From Hydrogenophaga sp. Root209 (GTDB lineage: Bacteria; Pseudomonadota; Gammaproteobacteria; Burkholderiales; Burkholderiaceae_C), in the NCBI RefSeq assembly GCF_001428625.1, contig NZ_LMIE01000002.1, forward strand, positions 104,272-168,271: a stretch of DNA of 64,000 nucleotides, given 5' to 3'. Positions 27,239-36,209 of the stretch are shown piece by piece (the stretch's first letter is position 1; every line of letters starts with the position of its first letter). A model generated the notes under the pieces. That model was not told where the DNA came from, ran no database searches, and saw nothing but the letters and a program-made list of their open reading frames with translations. A program made the translations under genes and the position numbers.

Positions 27239-28795
27239 ATGGACGGGATCTTCATCAGCTACCGCAGGGACGATTCGGCTGGCTACGCCGGGCGCCTGTA
27301 CGACCGGTTGTCAGCCCACTTGGGAGCCGAGCGGGTGTTCATGGACGTCGAGGGCATCGAACTCGGCACCGACTTCGTCACCGCGATCGAGCAGGCGGTG
27401 GGCTCCTGCAAAGTCTTGATCGTCGTCATTGGTGACGAATGGTTGAGCACCACCGACGCTGCCGGTCGACGGCGACTCGACGATCCCCACGATTTTGTGC
27501 GCCTGGAGACCCGCGTGGCGCTGGAGCGCGAGATCCGCGTGGTGCCGGTGCTGGTGGGTGGCGCACTCATGCCGCGCGCGGACGAGCTGCCCGAAGAGCT
27601 CAAACCGCTGGCGCGACGACAAGCCATCGAGATCAGCCACAAGCAATGGGAGGCGTCCACGCGCGAATTGATTCGGGCGCTCAACATCATGCTCGGGCAG
27701 CGCGCGGACACCGGGATCACCGTGCCGGGTGACGTGCCCGATGCGCAGCGTGAACCCCTGGCGGTTGCCAGCATGGCCCAACCGGCTTCGTCGATGGCTG
27801 CATCAGCCAGGCGCGGTGGGATGCTGTGGGCGGGTGTGGGCGCCGGCGTGCTGGTGGCGGCCGTCTGGGTGGGACTGCGGGGCGAGGACGAGCCTGCGCC
27901 CACCGTGTCCTCCACAAACATGCTCACCGCGGCGGCAACGCCTCCGCCGGAAACCCCGGTGGTGGTTGCCGCCGCGACGACCACGCCAGTTCCGGCTGCC
28001 GCGGCACCGGTTCCCGTGACCGCGCCCCCTGTTGCACCGGCACCAGCACCGCCACCGGCACCAACTCCGGTGGTCGTGGCGGCGGCGCCAGTGAGATCGC
28101 CTGCGCTGGCGGCATCCCGGCCTGCAGCGCAGGTGGCCGCCGCGCGAACCCGGCCTGCAGAGCCGGAGCCGGTCGCGGTGGCCGTCGCACCTGCGCGCAC
28201 CCCGGATGTTGCGAGCCCGGTCAACGCCGCCTTGCCGCGGCCGGGCGAAAGCTGGACCTACCGCACCAGCGGCAAATGGCCCACCAGCCCCCGTCGCGAC
28301 ATCGTGATCTCGGTGCAATCGGTGCGTGATGGCCTGGTGACGGACGCGCTGCGTGCCGATGCCGAATCGCGCATCGTGGGCGACTCCCGCCGCGCTGTGG
28401 GCAGCCGCCCGGGATTTCTCAAGTGGGATCAGCTCGGTCTTGAGTACAGCCCCTATCTGGGTGCCTTCCGTGACCTGAGCACCCTGGGCGCCCTGAGCGA
28501 TTTCGCCACCCCGGACGTGGACACCTGGGGCCAGTGGTATTCACAGGCCAAGGTGTTGGGGCGGGAGACGGTGAATGTGCCGGGTGGCAGCTTCGACGCC
28601 TTCAAGGTCGAGGTGTGGAGCAGCCGCAGCGCCACTGGTGGAACCACCCTGGCCGCGATCGAACCGGTGCGCATCCACTACCTCGTCTGGTACGCGCCGC
28701 AGGTCAAGCGCTACGTGAAGATGCAGCGGCGTGTGATCAGCGCGGCCAACCGTGAAATGGAGAAAGATCTGTTCGAACTGGTGGCCCACCGCTGA
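27239..28795 (+). CDS. TIR-domain protein with one membrane segment and a periplasmic domain
   Basis: A 518-residue protein in four parts. Residues 1-150 form a TIR domain (MDGIFISYRRDDSAGYAGRL, VFMDVEGIELGTDF), with Glu90 in DFVRLETRVAL at the place of the catalytic Glu of NAD-cleaving TIR proteins. A single membrane segment lies at about 194-213 (MLWAGVGAGVLVAAVWVGL). Residues 220-330 are a Pro/Ala/Val-rich linker. The last 170 or so residues are a folded beta-rich domain I do not recognise (ESWTYRTSG, VPGGSFDAFKVEVWS). The layout puts TIR in the cytoplasm and the C-terminus in the periplasm. Regulated immune or signalling NADase and a scaffold role are both possible. Confidence 0.85.
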   Translation: MDGIFISYRRDDSAGYAGRLYDRLSAHLGAERVFMDVEGIELGTDFVTAIEQAVGSCKVLIVVIGDEWLSTTDAAGRRRLDDPHDFVRLETRVALEREIRVVPVLVGGALMPRADELPEELKPLARRQAIEISHKQWEASTRELIRALNIMLGQRADTGITVPGDVPDAQREPLAVASMAQPASSMAASARRGGMLWAGVGAGVLVAAVWVGLRGEDEPAPTVSSTNMLTAAATPPPETPVVVAAATTTPVPAAAAPVPVTAPPVAPAPAPPPAPTPVVVAAAPVRSPALAASRPAAQVAAARTRPAEPEPVAVAVAPARTPDVASPVNAALPRPGESWTYRTSGKWPTSPRRDIVISVQSVRDGLVTDALRADAESRIVGDSRRAVGSRPGFLKWDQLGLEYSPYLGAFRDLSTLGALSDFATPDVDTWGQWYSQAKVLGRETVNVPGGSFDAFKVEVWSSRSATGGTTLAAIEPVRIHYLVWYAPQVKRYVKMQRRVISAANREMEKDLFELVAHR

Positions 28796-28806
28796 ACGGG
28801 CAGCGC

Positions 28807-28847
28807 TTGACCTGCATCAATGCGCCGGGCTGTCGTCTGCCTAGACT
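28807..28847 (+). promoter_or_regulatory. FNR/ANR-type site and -10 box before the hemerythrin gene
   Basis: TTGAC-CTGC-ATCAA (28807-28820) differs from the FNR consensus TTGAT-N4-ATCAA at one base. TAGACT (28842-28847) fits a -10 element. With a start of transcription near 28854 the site centres at about -40.5, the classic position for activation by FNR-family regulators. Confidence 0.6.
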
Positions 28848-28893
28848 GGCCGCATGCGCCGGGGTTTCGCCCGGCGCGCCGACAGGAGACACC

Positions 28894-29439
28894 ATGGCCA
28901 CCCCAGCCCAACCCACGCATGGCGAGCACACGCCACTGACCACCTTCACCGACTGCCATGCCGGGATCCTCAAACGCCTCAAGGCGCTCGACGGTCTGCC
29001 AGCCCTGCTGGAGCCCGCCGCCCAGGCCCGCCAGATCGCCACGGACTCGCTGGCATTCTTTCGCGAGGCGATCTTCGAGCACCACCTCGACGAGGAGCGC
29101 GACCTGTTTCCGGCTGTGCTCGCCAGTGCCCAGGCGGGCGCCGAGCGCGACCGCGTGCAGGCCATGACCGAACGCCTCACGTGTGAGCATCGCGCGATCG
29201 AATCGCTCTGGAAGAGTCTGGAGAAGGCACTCAAACGCGTCGGCAAGGGCCAGGATGCCGACCTGGATGTGGACGAGTTGCACCAGCTCGTGGCCGCCTA
29301 TGCCGCCCACGCGGGCTACGAGGAAGCAGAGTTTCTGCCGCTGTCGCAGACCATCCTCGGACGCAACAGCAACCACATGGCCGCGCTCGGCCTCTCGCTG
29401 CACATGAGACACGTACCGCAGCCGACCGCCTACATCTGA
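28894..29439 (+). CDS. Hemerythrin-domain protein
   Basis: A 181-residue four-helix protein of the hemerythrin HHE family. Candidate di-iron ligands are seen in order: TDCHAGILKRL, EHHLDEERDLF, TCEHRAIESLW, and HAGYEEAEFLPL. Such proteins bind oxygen or nitric oxide or help repair iron-sulfur clusters. The ATG at 28894 has GGAG before it; the frame is open upstream but only through the promoter region. The FNR-type site upstream predicts induction at low oxygen, which suits an oxygen- or NO-related role. Confidence 0.85.
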   Translation: MATPAQPTHGEHTPLTTFTDCHAGILKRLKALDGLPALLEPAAQARQIATDSLAFFREAIFEHHLDEERDLFPAVLASAQAGAERDRVQAMTERLTCEHRAIESLWKSLEKALKRVGKGQDADLDVDELHQLVAAYAAHAGYEEAEFLPLSQTILGRNSNHMAALGLSLHMRHVPQPTAYI

Positions 29440-29497
29440 CGCGCCGGCGCGCGCAGGGCAGAATCCGGTGGAATTCCCCCACCACTGGAGATTGCCC

Positions 29498-30247
29498 TTG
29501 ACCGAAGCCACCGACCCCGCGACAACCTCCATCGTGCTCGTGCACGGGGCCTGGCATGGTGCCTGGTGCTGGAGCCGGGTGCTGCCGCTGCTGCGCAGTG
29601 CGGGTTTGGACAGCCACGCCGTCACGCTCACCGGCGTGGGTGAACGGGCCCACCTGATGTCGCCCGGCATCGATCTGCACACCCACATTCAGGACGTGAT
29701 CGGATTGATCGAAGCCGAAGAACTGCGGCGCGTGGTGCTGGTGGGGCACAGCTACGCGGGCATGGTGATCACCGGCGTGGCCGACCGGCTGCAGCGGGAG
29801 CGCGGCGGCTTGCTGGCGCACCTGGTGTACCTCGATGCCGCGCTTGCGTACCCCGGCGACAGCTGGAGCAGCCACCACTCAGCCGAGACCAGGCAGGCGC
29901 GCACCGACGCGTCGATACCCAGCGGCGGTCTGAGTTTTCCGCCGCCCGATGCCGCCTTGTTCGGCCTGAACGGCGCCGATCGCGACTGGGTCAACCGGCG
30001 CCAGACACCGCAGCCCTTCAGGCTGTACCAGCAGCCGCTGGACTTCGACGCCGACCGGGTTGCAGCGCTGCCGCGCACCTTCATCGACTGCATCCAGCCG
30101 GCGCTGGCCACCATCGCGCCATCGCGCGCACGGGTGCGCAGCGAGCCGGGCTGGAACGTGGTGGAGATGGCCACCGGCCACGATCCCATGGTCAGCGAGC
30201 CCGTGGCGCTCAGCCAGATCCTGCGGAACATCCACGCTGGCGCCTGA
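29498..30247 (+). CDS. Alpha/beta hydrolase
   Basis: About 249 residues of alpha/beta hydrolase fold. The oxyanion-loop motif SIVLVHGAWHGAWCWSRVLP is followed by the nucleophile elbow VLVGHSYAGMV (Ser) and, near the end, a His in MATGHDPMVSEP. It resembles plant-type esterases/hydroxynitrile lyases. The start is uncertain: TTG at 29498 has GGAG 7 bases upstream and is preferred; GTG at 29468 gives 10 more residues. The DUF1624 gene follows 11 bases later. Confidence 0.85.
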   Translation: MTEATDPATTSIVLVHGAWHGAWCWSRVLPLLRSAGLDSHAVTLTGVGERAHLMSPGIDLHTHIQDVIGLIEAEELRRVVLVGHSYAGMVITGVADRLQRERGGLLAHLVYLDAALAYPGDSWSSHHSAETRQARTDASIPSGGLSFPPPDAALFGLNGADRDWVNRRQTPQPFRLYQQPLDFDADRVAALPRTFIDCIQPALATIAPSRARVRSEPGWNVVEMATGHDPMVSEPVALSQILRNIHAGA

Positions 30248-30258
30248 GATCGATCGCC

Positions 30259-31008
30259 ATGGCGCAACCGATGACACAGCGCCTGGACCGCATCGACCTG
30301 CTGCGCGCCAGCGCCATGCTGTGGATGACGGCCTACCACTTCTGCTTCGACCTGAACTTCTTTCGCCTGATCCGCGAGGATTTCTACCGCGATCCGTTCT
30401 GGACCTGGCAGCGCACCGCCATCGTGAGCCTCTTTCTGTTCACGGCGGGCTTGTCTCAGGCCGTGGCGGTGCACCAAGGGCAGATCTGGGCGCGCTTCTG
30501 GCGCCGCTGGCTGCAGGTGGCGGGTGCCGCATTGCTGGTGACTGCGGGCTCGCTGTTGGTGTTTCCCGGCAGCTTCATTTACTTCGGCGTGCTGCACGGC
30601 ATCGCGGTCATGCTCATCGTCGTTCGCCTGACGGCCGGGTGGGGTGCCTGGCTGTGGCTGCTCGGGACGCTGGCCATCGGTCTGAAGTGGGCCGCACCAT
30701 CGATCATGGTGGCCTGGCCCGCGCTGGAGGTGTTCAACACGCCTTGGCTGAACTGGCTGGGGGTCATCAGTCGCAAGCCCGTGACCGAAGACTACGTGCC
30801 CCTGTTGCCGTGGCTGGGTGTGATGTGGTGGGGTGTGGCGGCGGGGCGCTGGGCGTTGCGCAACCACCCGCAGTGGCTGGGCAACGATGCACCGGCCCGG
30901 GGTGTCAACAAGGCGTTGGTGCTCATGGGGCGCTGGAGCTTGAGCTACTACCTGTTGCACCAGCCGGTGCTCATGGGCCTGATCTGGCTGGGTATGCAGC
31001 TCACATGA
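30259..31008 (+). CDS. DUF1624 (heparan-alpha-glucosaminide N-acetyltransferase-like) membrane protein
   Basis: A 249-residue integral membrane protein with about seven hydrophobic segments. The N-terminal RLDRIDLLRASAMLWMTAYH and the later SYYLLHQPVLMGLIWLGMQ are typical of the DUF1624/acyltransferase-3-like group, which moves acetyl groups across the membrane or onto sugars. The substrate is unknown. It follows the hydrolase gene closely and is followed by a strong terminator. Confidence 0.85.
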   Translation: MAQPMTQRLDRIDLLRASAMLWMTAYHFCFDLNFFRLIREDFYRDPFWTWQRTAIVSLFLFTAGLSQAVAVHQGQIWARFWRRWLQVAGAALLVTAGSLLVFPGSFIYFGVLHGIAVMLIVVRLTAGWGAWLWLLGTLAIGLKWAAPSIMVAWPALEVFNTPWLNWLGVISRKPVTEDYVPLLPWLGVMWWGVAAGRWALRNHPQWLGNDAPARGVNKALVLMGRWSLSYYLLHQPVLMGLIWLGMQLT

Positions 31009-31011
31009 AAC

Positions 31012-31041
31012 AAAAAAAGCGCGGAAGACCGCGCTTTTTTT
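31012..31041. terminator. Strong bidirectional rho-independent terminator
   Basis: AAAAAAAGCGCGG-AAGA-CCGCGCTTTTTTT: a perfect 13-base-pair stem, with A7 and T7 tracts making it work on both strands. It lies between the convergent DUF1624 and parvulin genes. Confidence 0.95.
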
Positions 31042-31074
31042 GATGGCCGAAGGCCGCCGCGTCGGGGGCTTGTG

Positions 31075-31854
31075 TTATTCGATCTTTGCCTTCTCGCGCA
31101 AGGATTTCTGGAACTCGGTGAGTTTTTGTTGCTGCATCTGCTGGGCAATCTGCGGCTTGATGTCTTCCATCTTGGGCAGTTCGGCCTGGCGGATGTCGTC
31201 CACTCGGATGATGTGCCAGCCGAACTGGGTCTTCACCGGCGCCTGGGTGGTCTGGCCTTTTTCAAGTTTGACCATGGCTTCGGAGAACTCGGGCACGTAG
31301 CTGGCCGCGGCGGCCCAGTCGAGGTCACCACCGTTGGCGCCGGAGCCCGGGTCCTTGGACTGCTTCTTGGCGATGTCCTCGAACTTGCCCTTGCCCTTGA
31401 GCGACGCGATGATGGCCTTGGCTTCGTCTTCCTTTTCCACCAGGATGTGGCGGGCGCGGTATTCCTTGCCTCCGTTGGCCGCGGCAAATTTGTCGTACTC
31501 GGCCTTGATGTCGGCGTCCGTCACCGGGTTCTTGGCCTGGAAGTCGGCGAAAAGCGAGCGAATCATGATGGTCTGGCGGGCGAGTTCGAGCTGGTTCTTG
31601 AACTCGTCCGTGGCACCGATGCCGCGCTTCTGGGCTTCCTGCATGAAGATCTCGCGCAGGACCACTTCTTCCTTGAGCTGGGCACGCACGGTGTCGTCCA
31701 CCGGACGGCCTGTGGCGGCGATCTGCTTGGCCAGCACCTCCAGGCGCTCGGTCGGCACGGCCTTGCCGTTGACGATGGCGATGTTCTGGGCAGATGCACT
31801 GAACGCGGTGGCGATGAGCACGGCCGCGGTCAGGGCCGAGAGGGAAAATTTCAT
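31075..31854 (-). CDS. Periplasmic peptidyl-prolyl isomerase, parvulin type
   Basis: A 259-residue exported folding helper. A signal peptide (MKFSLSALTAAVLIATAFSASA) precedes a SurA-like helical N-domain and one parvulin domain: YRARHILVEKEDEAKAIIA, GGDLDWAAAASYVPEFSEAM and TQFGWHIIRVDD. The tail is Gln/Lys-rich. It follows bolA on the same strand after about 95 bases, an order common in betaproteobacteria. GAGGAACACC precedes the ATG. Confidence 0.93.
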   Translation of the reverse strand: MKFSLSALTAAVLIATAFSASAQNIAIVNGKAVPTERLEVLAKQIAATGRPVDDTVRAQLKEEVVLREIFMQEAQKRGIGATDEFKNQLELARQTIMIRSLFADFQAKNPVTDADIKAEYDKFAAANGGKEYRARHILVEKEDEAKAIIASLKGKGKFEDIAKKQSKDPGSGANGGDLDWAAAASYVPEFSEAMVKLEKGQTTQAPVKTQFGWHIIRVDDIRQAELPKMEDIKPQIAQQMQQQKLTEFQKSLREKAKIE

Positions 31855-31949
31855 GGTGTTCCTCGGGGTGTAAAAGAGTTTGGAGCTGCGGGTGCCAATT
31901 GGGTTCAGCAGACTCGTATCAGAACGTAGTGACAGGCTGGCAAGCCGCT

Positions 31950-32225
31950 TCAGGCCTTGATTTCAATGGCCAACGCATGCAGTCCCGCGTCGGTGAATTT
32001 TTGCAGCGCATCATACACAAGGCGGTGCTTGGCGACCCGGCTCAGACCGGCAAAACCAGGGACCGCGATCCGCACCCGGAAGTGGGTGCCGAAGCCCAGT
32101 CCATTGGACCCCGAATGCCCCGCATGGGCGGCGCTTTCGTCCAGCACTTCCAGTTCGGTGGGGGCCAGCACGGCGCGAAGTTGCGCCTCGATCGCGGCCG
32201 CGGTGGGCGTTGCAGCTTCGCTCAT
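31950..32225 (-). CDS. bolA: BolA family protein
   Basis: A 91-residue protein with the BolA core: a stretch with the conserved His ([17 protein letters not shown]) and [20 protein letters not shown] at the end. BolA proteins work with monothiol glutaredoxins in iron-sulfur trafficking and affect cell shape and stress responses. The ATG overlaps the yciB stop by 4 bases, so they are co-translated. The frame is open further upstream, but that part is the shadow of yciB. Confidence 0.92.
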   Translation of the reverse strand: MSEAATPTAAAIEAQLRAVLAPTELEVLDESAAHAGHSGSNGLGFGTHFRVRIAVPGFAGLSRVAKHRLVYDALQKFTDAGLHALAIEIKA

Positions 32226-32764
32226 GACTTTTCCACCGGGTCGTCTTTGAGGAAGCGCGAGATGTACAGGCCCTGACCGACGATGAAGACCACCGGGAAG
32301 ATGTAGCCCCAGAGCTTGAAGTTGACCCAGTCTTCGGTGGAGTAGTAGGCCGCCACATAGGCGTTGATGGCTGCCATGAACAGGAAGTAGCCGACCCAGG
32401 CCACGGTGAGCCTGGACCACACGCCATCGGGCAGGCTCAACTGGCTGCCCAGCAGCAGTTTCAGGAAGTTCTTCTTCCAGATCCAGAGGGCGGCCGCCAG
32501 CACGATGGCCATGCTCGCGTACAGCACGGTGGGCTTCCACTTGATGAAGCGCTCGTCCTGCAGGAAGAGGGTGAGGGCGCCAAACACCAGAATGAGCACC
32601 AGCGTCACTTTTTGCAGCGTCTGCAGCCTGCGGTCGATGGCGTAGATGATCCCGGTCTGCACCAGCGTGGCCACCATGAGGACGGCGGTGGCGGTGTAGA
32701 TGTCGGCCAACTTGTAGGCCGCCACGAACAGGGCGATGGGAAAGAAGTCGATGAGGAAACGCAT
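32222..32764 (-). CDS. yciB: Septation protein A / YciB inner-membrane protein
   Basis: A 180-residue protein with about five membrane segments. [20 protein letters not shown] is the hallmark start, and [20 protein letters not shown] and [20 protein letters not shown] are conserved. It is known for a part in cell-envelope synthesis and septation. First gene of the yciB-bolA-parvulin run and divergent from the TerB-like gene. Confidence 0.95.
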   Translation of the reverse strand: MRFLIDFFPIALFVAAYKLADIYTATAVLMVATLVQTGIIYAIDRRLQTLQKVTLVLILVFGALTLFLQDERFIKWKPTVLYASMAIVLAAALWIWKKNFLKLLLGSQLSLPDGVWSRLTVAWVGYFLFMAAINAYVAAYYSTEDWVNFKLWGYIFPVVFIVGQGLYISRFLKDDPVEKS

Positions 32765-32888
32765 CGCAGGATTATCCGCTTTGCTCCCGGCCTCCGCCTG
32801 GCGGGGTCAAGCACCCGGAACTCACGGCGCATCCGGCGGCTCCATACGGATCGCTCATTCACTTTTGGCCTCAAGGAGTTCCACCGTC

Positions 32889-33854
32889 ATGTCCCCTCAA
32901 GAACAACAATCCATCCTCACCATCGCTTTGCTGGCGGGCTTTGCCGATGGTCACAAGGACGACACGGAGCGCGAGGCCATCCGGCGCATGGCCGAGTCGC
33001 TGGGGCAGGAAGACGCCGGCGCCGGCCTGCCACGGCTGTATCAGGATGTGCTGCTCAAGCGCGTGTCGCTGGCCGACGCGGTGTCGGGTCTGCAGGACCC
33101 TGGGCAGCGCCAGCTGGCCTATGAAATGGCGGTGTGTGTCTGCGATGCCGACGGCCGGCAGAGCGAACCCGAACGAACCTTCCTGGCGGATCTGAAGACG
33201 CGCCTGAAGCTCGATCCCGTGGAGGCGGCGGCGTTCGAGCGCGAGGCCGATGCGATCGTGGATGCGGCGGAGAAAGCCGTGCCGGTCGCGGTGCCCGCGG
33301 CAGTTGCCGCAGCTCCGGTGGTGGCGGCCACTGCGATGTCTGGGGTTGATCTCGACAAATCGATCCTGAATTACGCGCTGCTCAACGGCGCGCTGGAGTT
33401 GCTGCCGCAGTCCTGGGCGTCGATGGCCATCATTCCATTGCAGGTAAAGATGGTCTACGCCATCGGCAAGGCGCACGGCGTGGAACTGGACCAGGGCCAC
33501 ATTCGCGAGTTCATCGCGGCGGTGGGCGTGGGCCTGACTTCGCAGTACCTGGAGCAGTTCGGGCGCAAGTTGCTGGGCGGATTGCTGGGCAAGGTGGCGG
33601 GCCGCGCCATCGGCGGTCTGGGCGGCGCGGCCACCGGCGTGGCGTTTTCGTTTGCCACCACCTACGCACTGGGCCAGGTGGCCAGACGCTACTACGCAGG
33701 TGGGCGGGTCATGAGCACCGCGCTGCTGCAGGAAAGCTTTCAGAGCCTGCTCGGCCCCGCCAAGCAGATGCAGACGGAGTACCTGCCGCAAATCCGGCAA
33801 AAAGCGTCCACGCTGGACGCGGGACAGATCATGAAACTTGTGCGGGGAGGCTGA
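32889..33854 (+). CDS. TerB-like protein with glycine-rich C-terminal membrane-associated region
   Basis: A 321-residue protein. The N-terminal 125 residues resemble the TerB/DjlA-N helical domain ([20 protein letters not shown], with acidic pairs that bind metal in TerB). Next comes an Ala/Val/Pro linker, then a YcjF/DUF697-like region ([40 protein letters not shown]). AAGGAG stands 12 bases before the ATG at 32889. It may take part in envelope stress or metal handling (inference). Its last 26 bases overlap the convergent LLM gene. Confidence 0.78.
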   Translation: MSPQEQQSILTIALLAGFADGHKDDTEREAIRRMAESLGQEDAGAGLPRLYQDVLLKRVSLADAVSGLQDPGQRQLAYEMAVCVCDADGRQSEPERTFLADLKTRLKLDPVEAAAFEREADAIVDAAEKAVPVAVPAAVAAAPVVAATAMSGVDLDKSILNYALLNGALELLPQSWASMAIIPLQVKMVYAIGKAHGVELDQGHIREFIAAVGVGLTSQYLEQFGRKLLGGLLGKVAGRAIGGLGGAATGVAFSFATTYALGQVARRYYAGGRVMSTALLQESFQSLLGPAKQMQTEYLPQIRQKASTLDAGQIMKLVRGG

Positions 33855-34860
33855 CTTCGTGTGACGCCATCGCTTCGGCGGTGATCGTCAGCGAGCGCAA
33901 GCGCAGCGCCGGGTCGAACAGGTCGCTCACGATCATGAATTCGTCGGCCTGCGTGGCGTCGGCCAACGATTGAAGTCCTTCGCGCACCGTGTCCGGTCCA
34001 CCGATCACGCCGGCGGCCAGGAAGTCGGCAATGGCGGCCTGTTCCTGCGGGTGCAGTTGCTGCATGAAGCCCTGCACCGGTGGCGGCAACTGGCCGCGCT
34101 TGCCGGTGAGGATGCCCAGCACGCGCTGGTAGGTGCTGCTGGCCAGGAATTCCGCTTCTTCATCCGTGGGCGCTGCGATCACCGGAACGCCGACGATGGC
34201 ATAGGGCTTGTCCAGCGCGGCCGAGGGCTGGAAGTGGCGGCGGTACACGTCCAGCGCCTGCAGCAGCATGCGGGGTGCGAAGTGCGACGCAAACGCATAC
34301 GGCAGGCCGCGCTCGGCCGCCAGCTGTGCCGAAAACAGGCTCGACCCCAGCAGCCAGATCGGCACGTTGGTGCCGGCACCCGGGTTGGCGATCAGGCGCT
34401 GACCGGGCGTGGCGGGGCCCAGCAGGTGCTGCAGCTCGGCCACGTCGCGCGGGAAATCGGCCTCGGTCTCCACGCGGTCGCGCCGCAGCGCGCGCATGGT
34501 GTGCGGGTCGGTGCCTGGCGCGCGGCCCAGGCCGAGATCGATGCGGCCGGGGTAGAGCTCGGCCAGCGTGCCGAAGGCTTCGGCCACCACCAGCGGCGCG
34601 TGGTTGGGCAGCATCACGCCGCCCGAACCCACGCGCATGCGCTTCGTGCCCCCCGCGATGTGGCCTACCAGCACGGCCGTGGCCGAGCAGGCGATGCCGC
34701 TCATGTTGTGGTGCTCGGCCAGCCAGTAGCGGGTGAAGCCCAGCGACTCGGCGTGCTGCGCGGTGCGCAGGGCCACGGCGAGGGCGTCGGCCACGGTGCC
34801 GCCTTCGCGCACGGCGACCAGGTCGAGCATGGAGAGACGGATGTCTTTGAGTTGCTTCAT
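33829..34860 (-). CDS. LLM-class flavin-dependent oxidoreductase
   Basis: A 343-residue luciferase-like monooxygenase-family protein. Typical parts: [20 protein letters not shown] near the start, [35 protein letters not shown], and [20 protein letters not shown]. Family members use FMNH2 to oxidise small molecules. The start overlaps the cysK stop by 4 bases, making it the last gene of the selO-msrB-cysK-LLM run. Its end overlaps the TerB-like gene on the other strand. Confidence 0.9.
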   Translation of the reverse strand: MKQLKDIRLSMLDLVAVREGGTVADALAVALRTAQHAESLGFTRYWLAEHHNMSGIACSATAVLVGHIAGGTKRMRVGSGGVMLPNHAPLVVAEAFGTLAELYPGRIDLGLGRAPGTDPHTMRALRRDRVETEADFPRDVAELQHLLGPATPGQRLIANPGAGTNVPIWLLGSSLFSAQLAAERGLPYAFASHFAPRMLLQALDVYRRHFQPSAALDKPYAIVGVPVIAAPTDEEAEFLASSTYQRVLGILTGKRGQLPPPVQGFMQQLHPQEQAAIADFLAAGVIGGPDTVREGLQSLADATQADEFMIVSDLFDPALRLRSLTITAEAMASHEVSLPAQVS

Positions 34861-35777
34861 GCGGGGAGAAAACCTTCAATGGAGAGATAGCGCTCCCCGG
34901 TGTCGTAGTTGAAGCCCAGCACCACGGCATTGGCCGGCAGGTCGGGCAGTTTCTGTGCAATGGCCGCCAGCGTGGCACCCGAGGAAATGCCGACCAGCAT
35001 GCCTTCTTCGCGCGCGCATCGGCGCGCCATCTCGCGCGCCGGCTCGGCGTCGACCTGGATCACGCCGTCGAGCACGCTGGTGTCGAGGTTGTTCGGAATG
35101 AAGCCCGCGCCGATGCCCTGGATCGGGTGGGGCGAGGGAGCGCCGCCGGAGATGACCGGCGAGGCAGTGGGCTCCACCGCGAACACTTTGAGCCTGGGCC
35201 AGCGCGCCTTGAGCACACGCGCGCAGCCGGTGATGTGTCCGCCGGTGCCCACACCGGTGATGAGCACGTCGATGCCCTCGGGGAAATCGGCTGCGATCTC
35301 TTCGGCCGTGGTCTGCACGTGCACCGCCACGTTGGCCGGGTTGTTGAACTGCTGCGGCATCCAGGCGCCTGGCGTGCTGGCCACGATTTCTTCGGCGCGT
35401 GCGATCGAGCCCTTCATGCCCTTTTCGCGCGGCGTGAGGTCGAAGCTGGCACCGTAGGCCAGCATCAACCGGCGGCGCTCGACCGACATGCTGTCCGGCA
35501 TCACCAGAATGAGCTTGTAGCCCTTGACTGCGGCCACCATGGCCAGGCCGATGCCGGTGTTGCCCGAGGTGGGCTCGACGATGGTGCCGCCGGGCTGGAG
35601 TTCGCCGCTCTGTTCGGCCGCTTCCACCATGGACAGGGCGATGCGGTCCTTGATGGAGCCGCCGGGGTTGCTGCGCTCGGATTTGATCCACACCTGCTGC
35701 GTGGCCGCTCCATACAGGCGTTGCATGCGCACGTGGGGCGTGTTGCCGATGGTCTGGAGGATGCTGTTGGCCTTCAT
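34857..35777 (-). CDS. cysK: Cysteine synthase (O-acetylserine sulfhydrylase)
   Basis: A 306-residue PLP enzyme that makes cysteine from O-acetylserine and sulfide. The PLP lysine is in [14 protein letters not shown], the substrate loop is [13 protein letters not shown], and [16 protein letters not shown] binds the PLP phosphate. [13 protein letters not shown] and the C-terminal end match CysK. It overlaps msrB by 4 bases upstream and the LLM gene by 4 downstream. Its place next to msrB and selO points to sulfur/redox upkeep. Confidence 0.94.
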   Translation of the reverse strand: MKANSILQTIGNTPHVRMQRLYGAATQQVWIKSERSNPGGSIKDRIALSMVEAAEQSGELQPGGTIVEPTSGNTGIGLAMVAAVKGYKLILVMPDSMSVERRRLMLAYGASFDLTPREKGMKGSIARAEEIVASTPGAWMPQQFNNPANVAVHVQTTAEEIAADFPEGIDVLITGVGTGGHITGCARVLKARWPRLKVFAVEPTASPVISGGAPSPHPIQGIGAGFIPNNLDTSVLDGVIQVDAEPAREMARRCAREEGMLVGISSGATLAAIAQKLPDLPANAVVLGFNYDTGERYLSIEGFLPA

Positions 35778-36193
35778 GGTGTGTCCTTGGTGGGTGAGTG
35801 CTCAAGTGAAGCCGAGTTCATGCAGTAGCGCAAGCCTGTGTCGGTGGGGCCGTCGTCGAACACGTGGCCCAGGTGGGCGCCACACTGGCTGCACACGGTC
35901 TCCACCCGCACCATGCCGTGGGTGCGGTCGGTGATTTCGGTGATGGCACCGGGCACGGCCTGCGAGAAGCTGGGCCAGCCGCAACCGGCGTCGAATTTGG
36001 TCTGGGCGTCAAAGAGCGTGTTGCCGCAGCAGATGCAGTGGTAGCTGCCATCGGCCCACAACTGTTCGTACTTGCCGGTGTAGGGCCGCTCGGTGTGGGC
36101 GTGGCGGGTCACGTCGAAGGCGCGCGGCTCGGCGCCTTTGGCGGCAAGCACCTCGCGCCACTCGGCTTCGGTTTTCTGGATGGGGAAGTTCAT
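35774..36193 (-). CDS. msrB: Peptide methionine (R)-S-oxide reductase
   Basis: A 139-residue enzyme that repairs oxidised methionine. Two zinc CxxC pairs are present (CICCGN and [10 protein letters not shown]), and the catalytic Cys is in [31 protein letters not shown] is a family signature. The start at 36193 is the ATG before [12 protein letters not shown] with GGAGAAC upstream; the open frame continues into selO only as a shadow. It lies 16 bases after selO and overlaps cysK. Confidence 0.95.
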   Translation of the reverse strand: MNFPIQKTEAEWREVLAAKGAEPRAFDVTRHAHTERPYTGKYEQLWADGSYHCICCGNTLFDAQTKFDAGCGWPSFSQAVPGAITEITDRTHGMVRVETVCSQCGAHLGHVFDDGPTDTGLRYCMNSASLEHSPTKDTP

Positions 36194-36209
36194 GTGTTCT
36201 CCTTGGTGC

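Noticed and set aside
28807-28893. Longer hemerythrin protein starting at 28807
   Set aside because: That stretch contains the FNR-type site and -10 box and no ribosome binding site. The start at 28894 has GGAG and leads into the fold.
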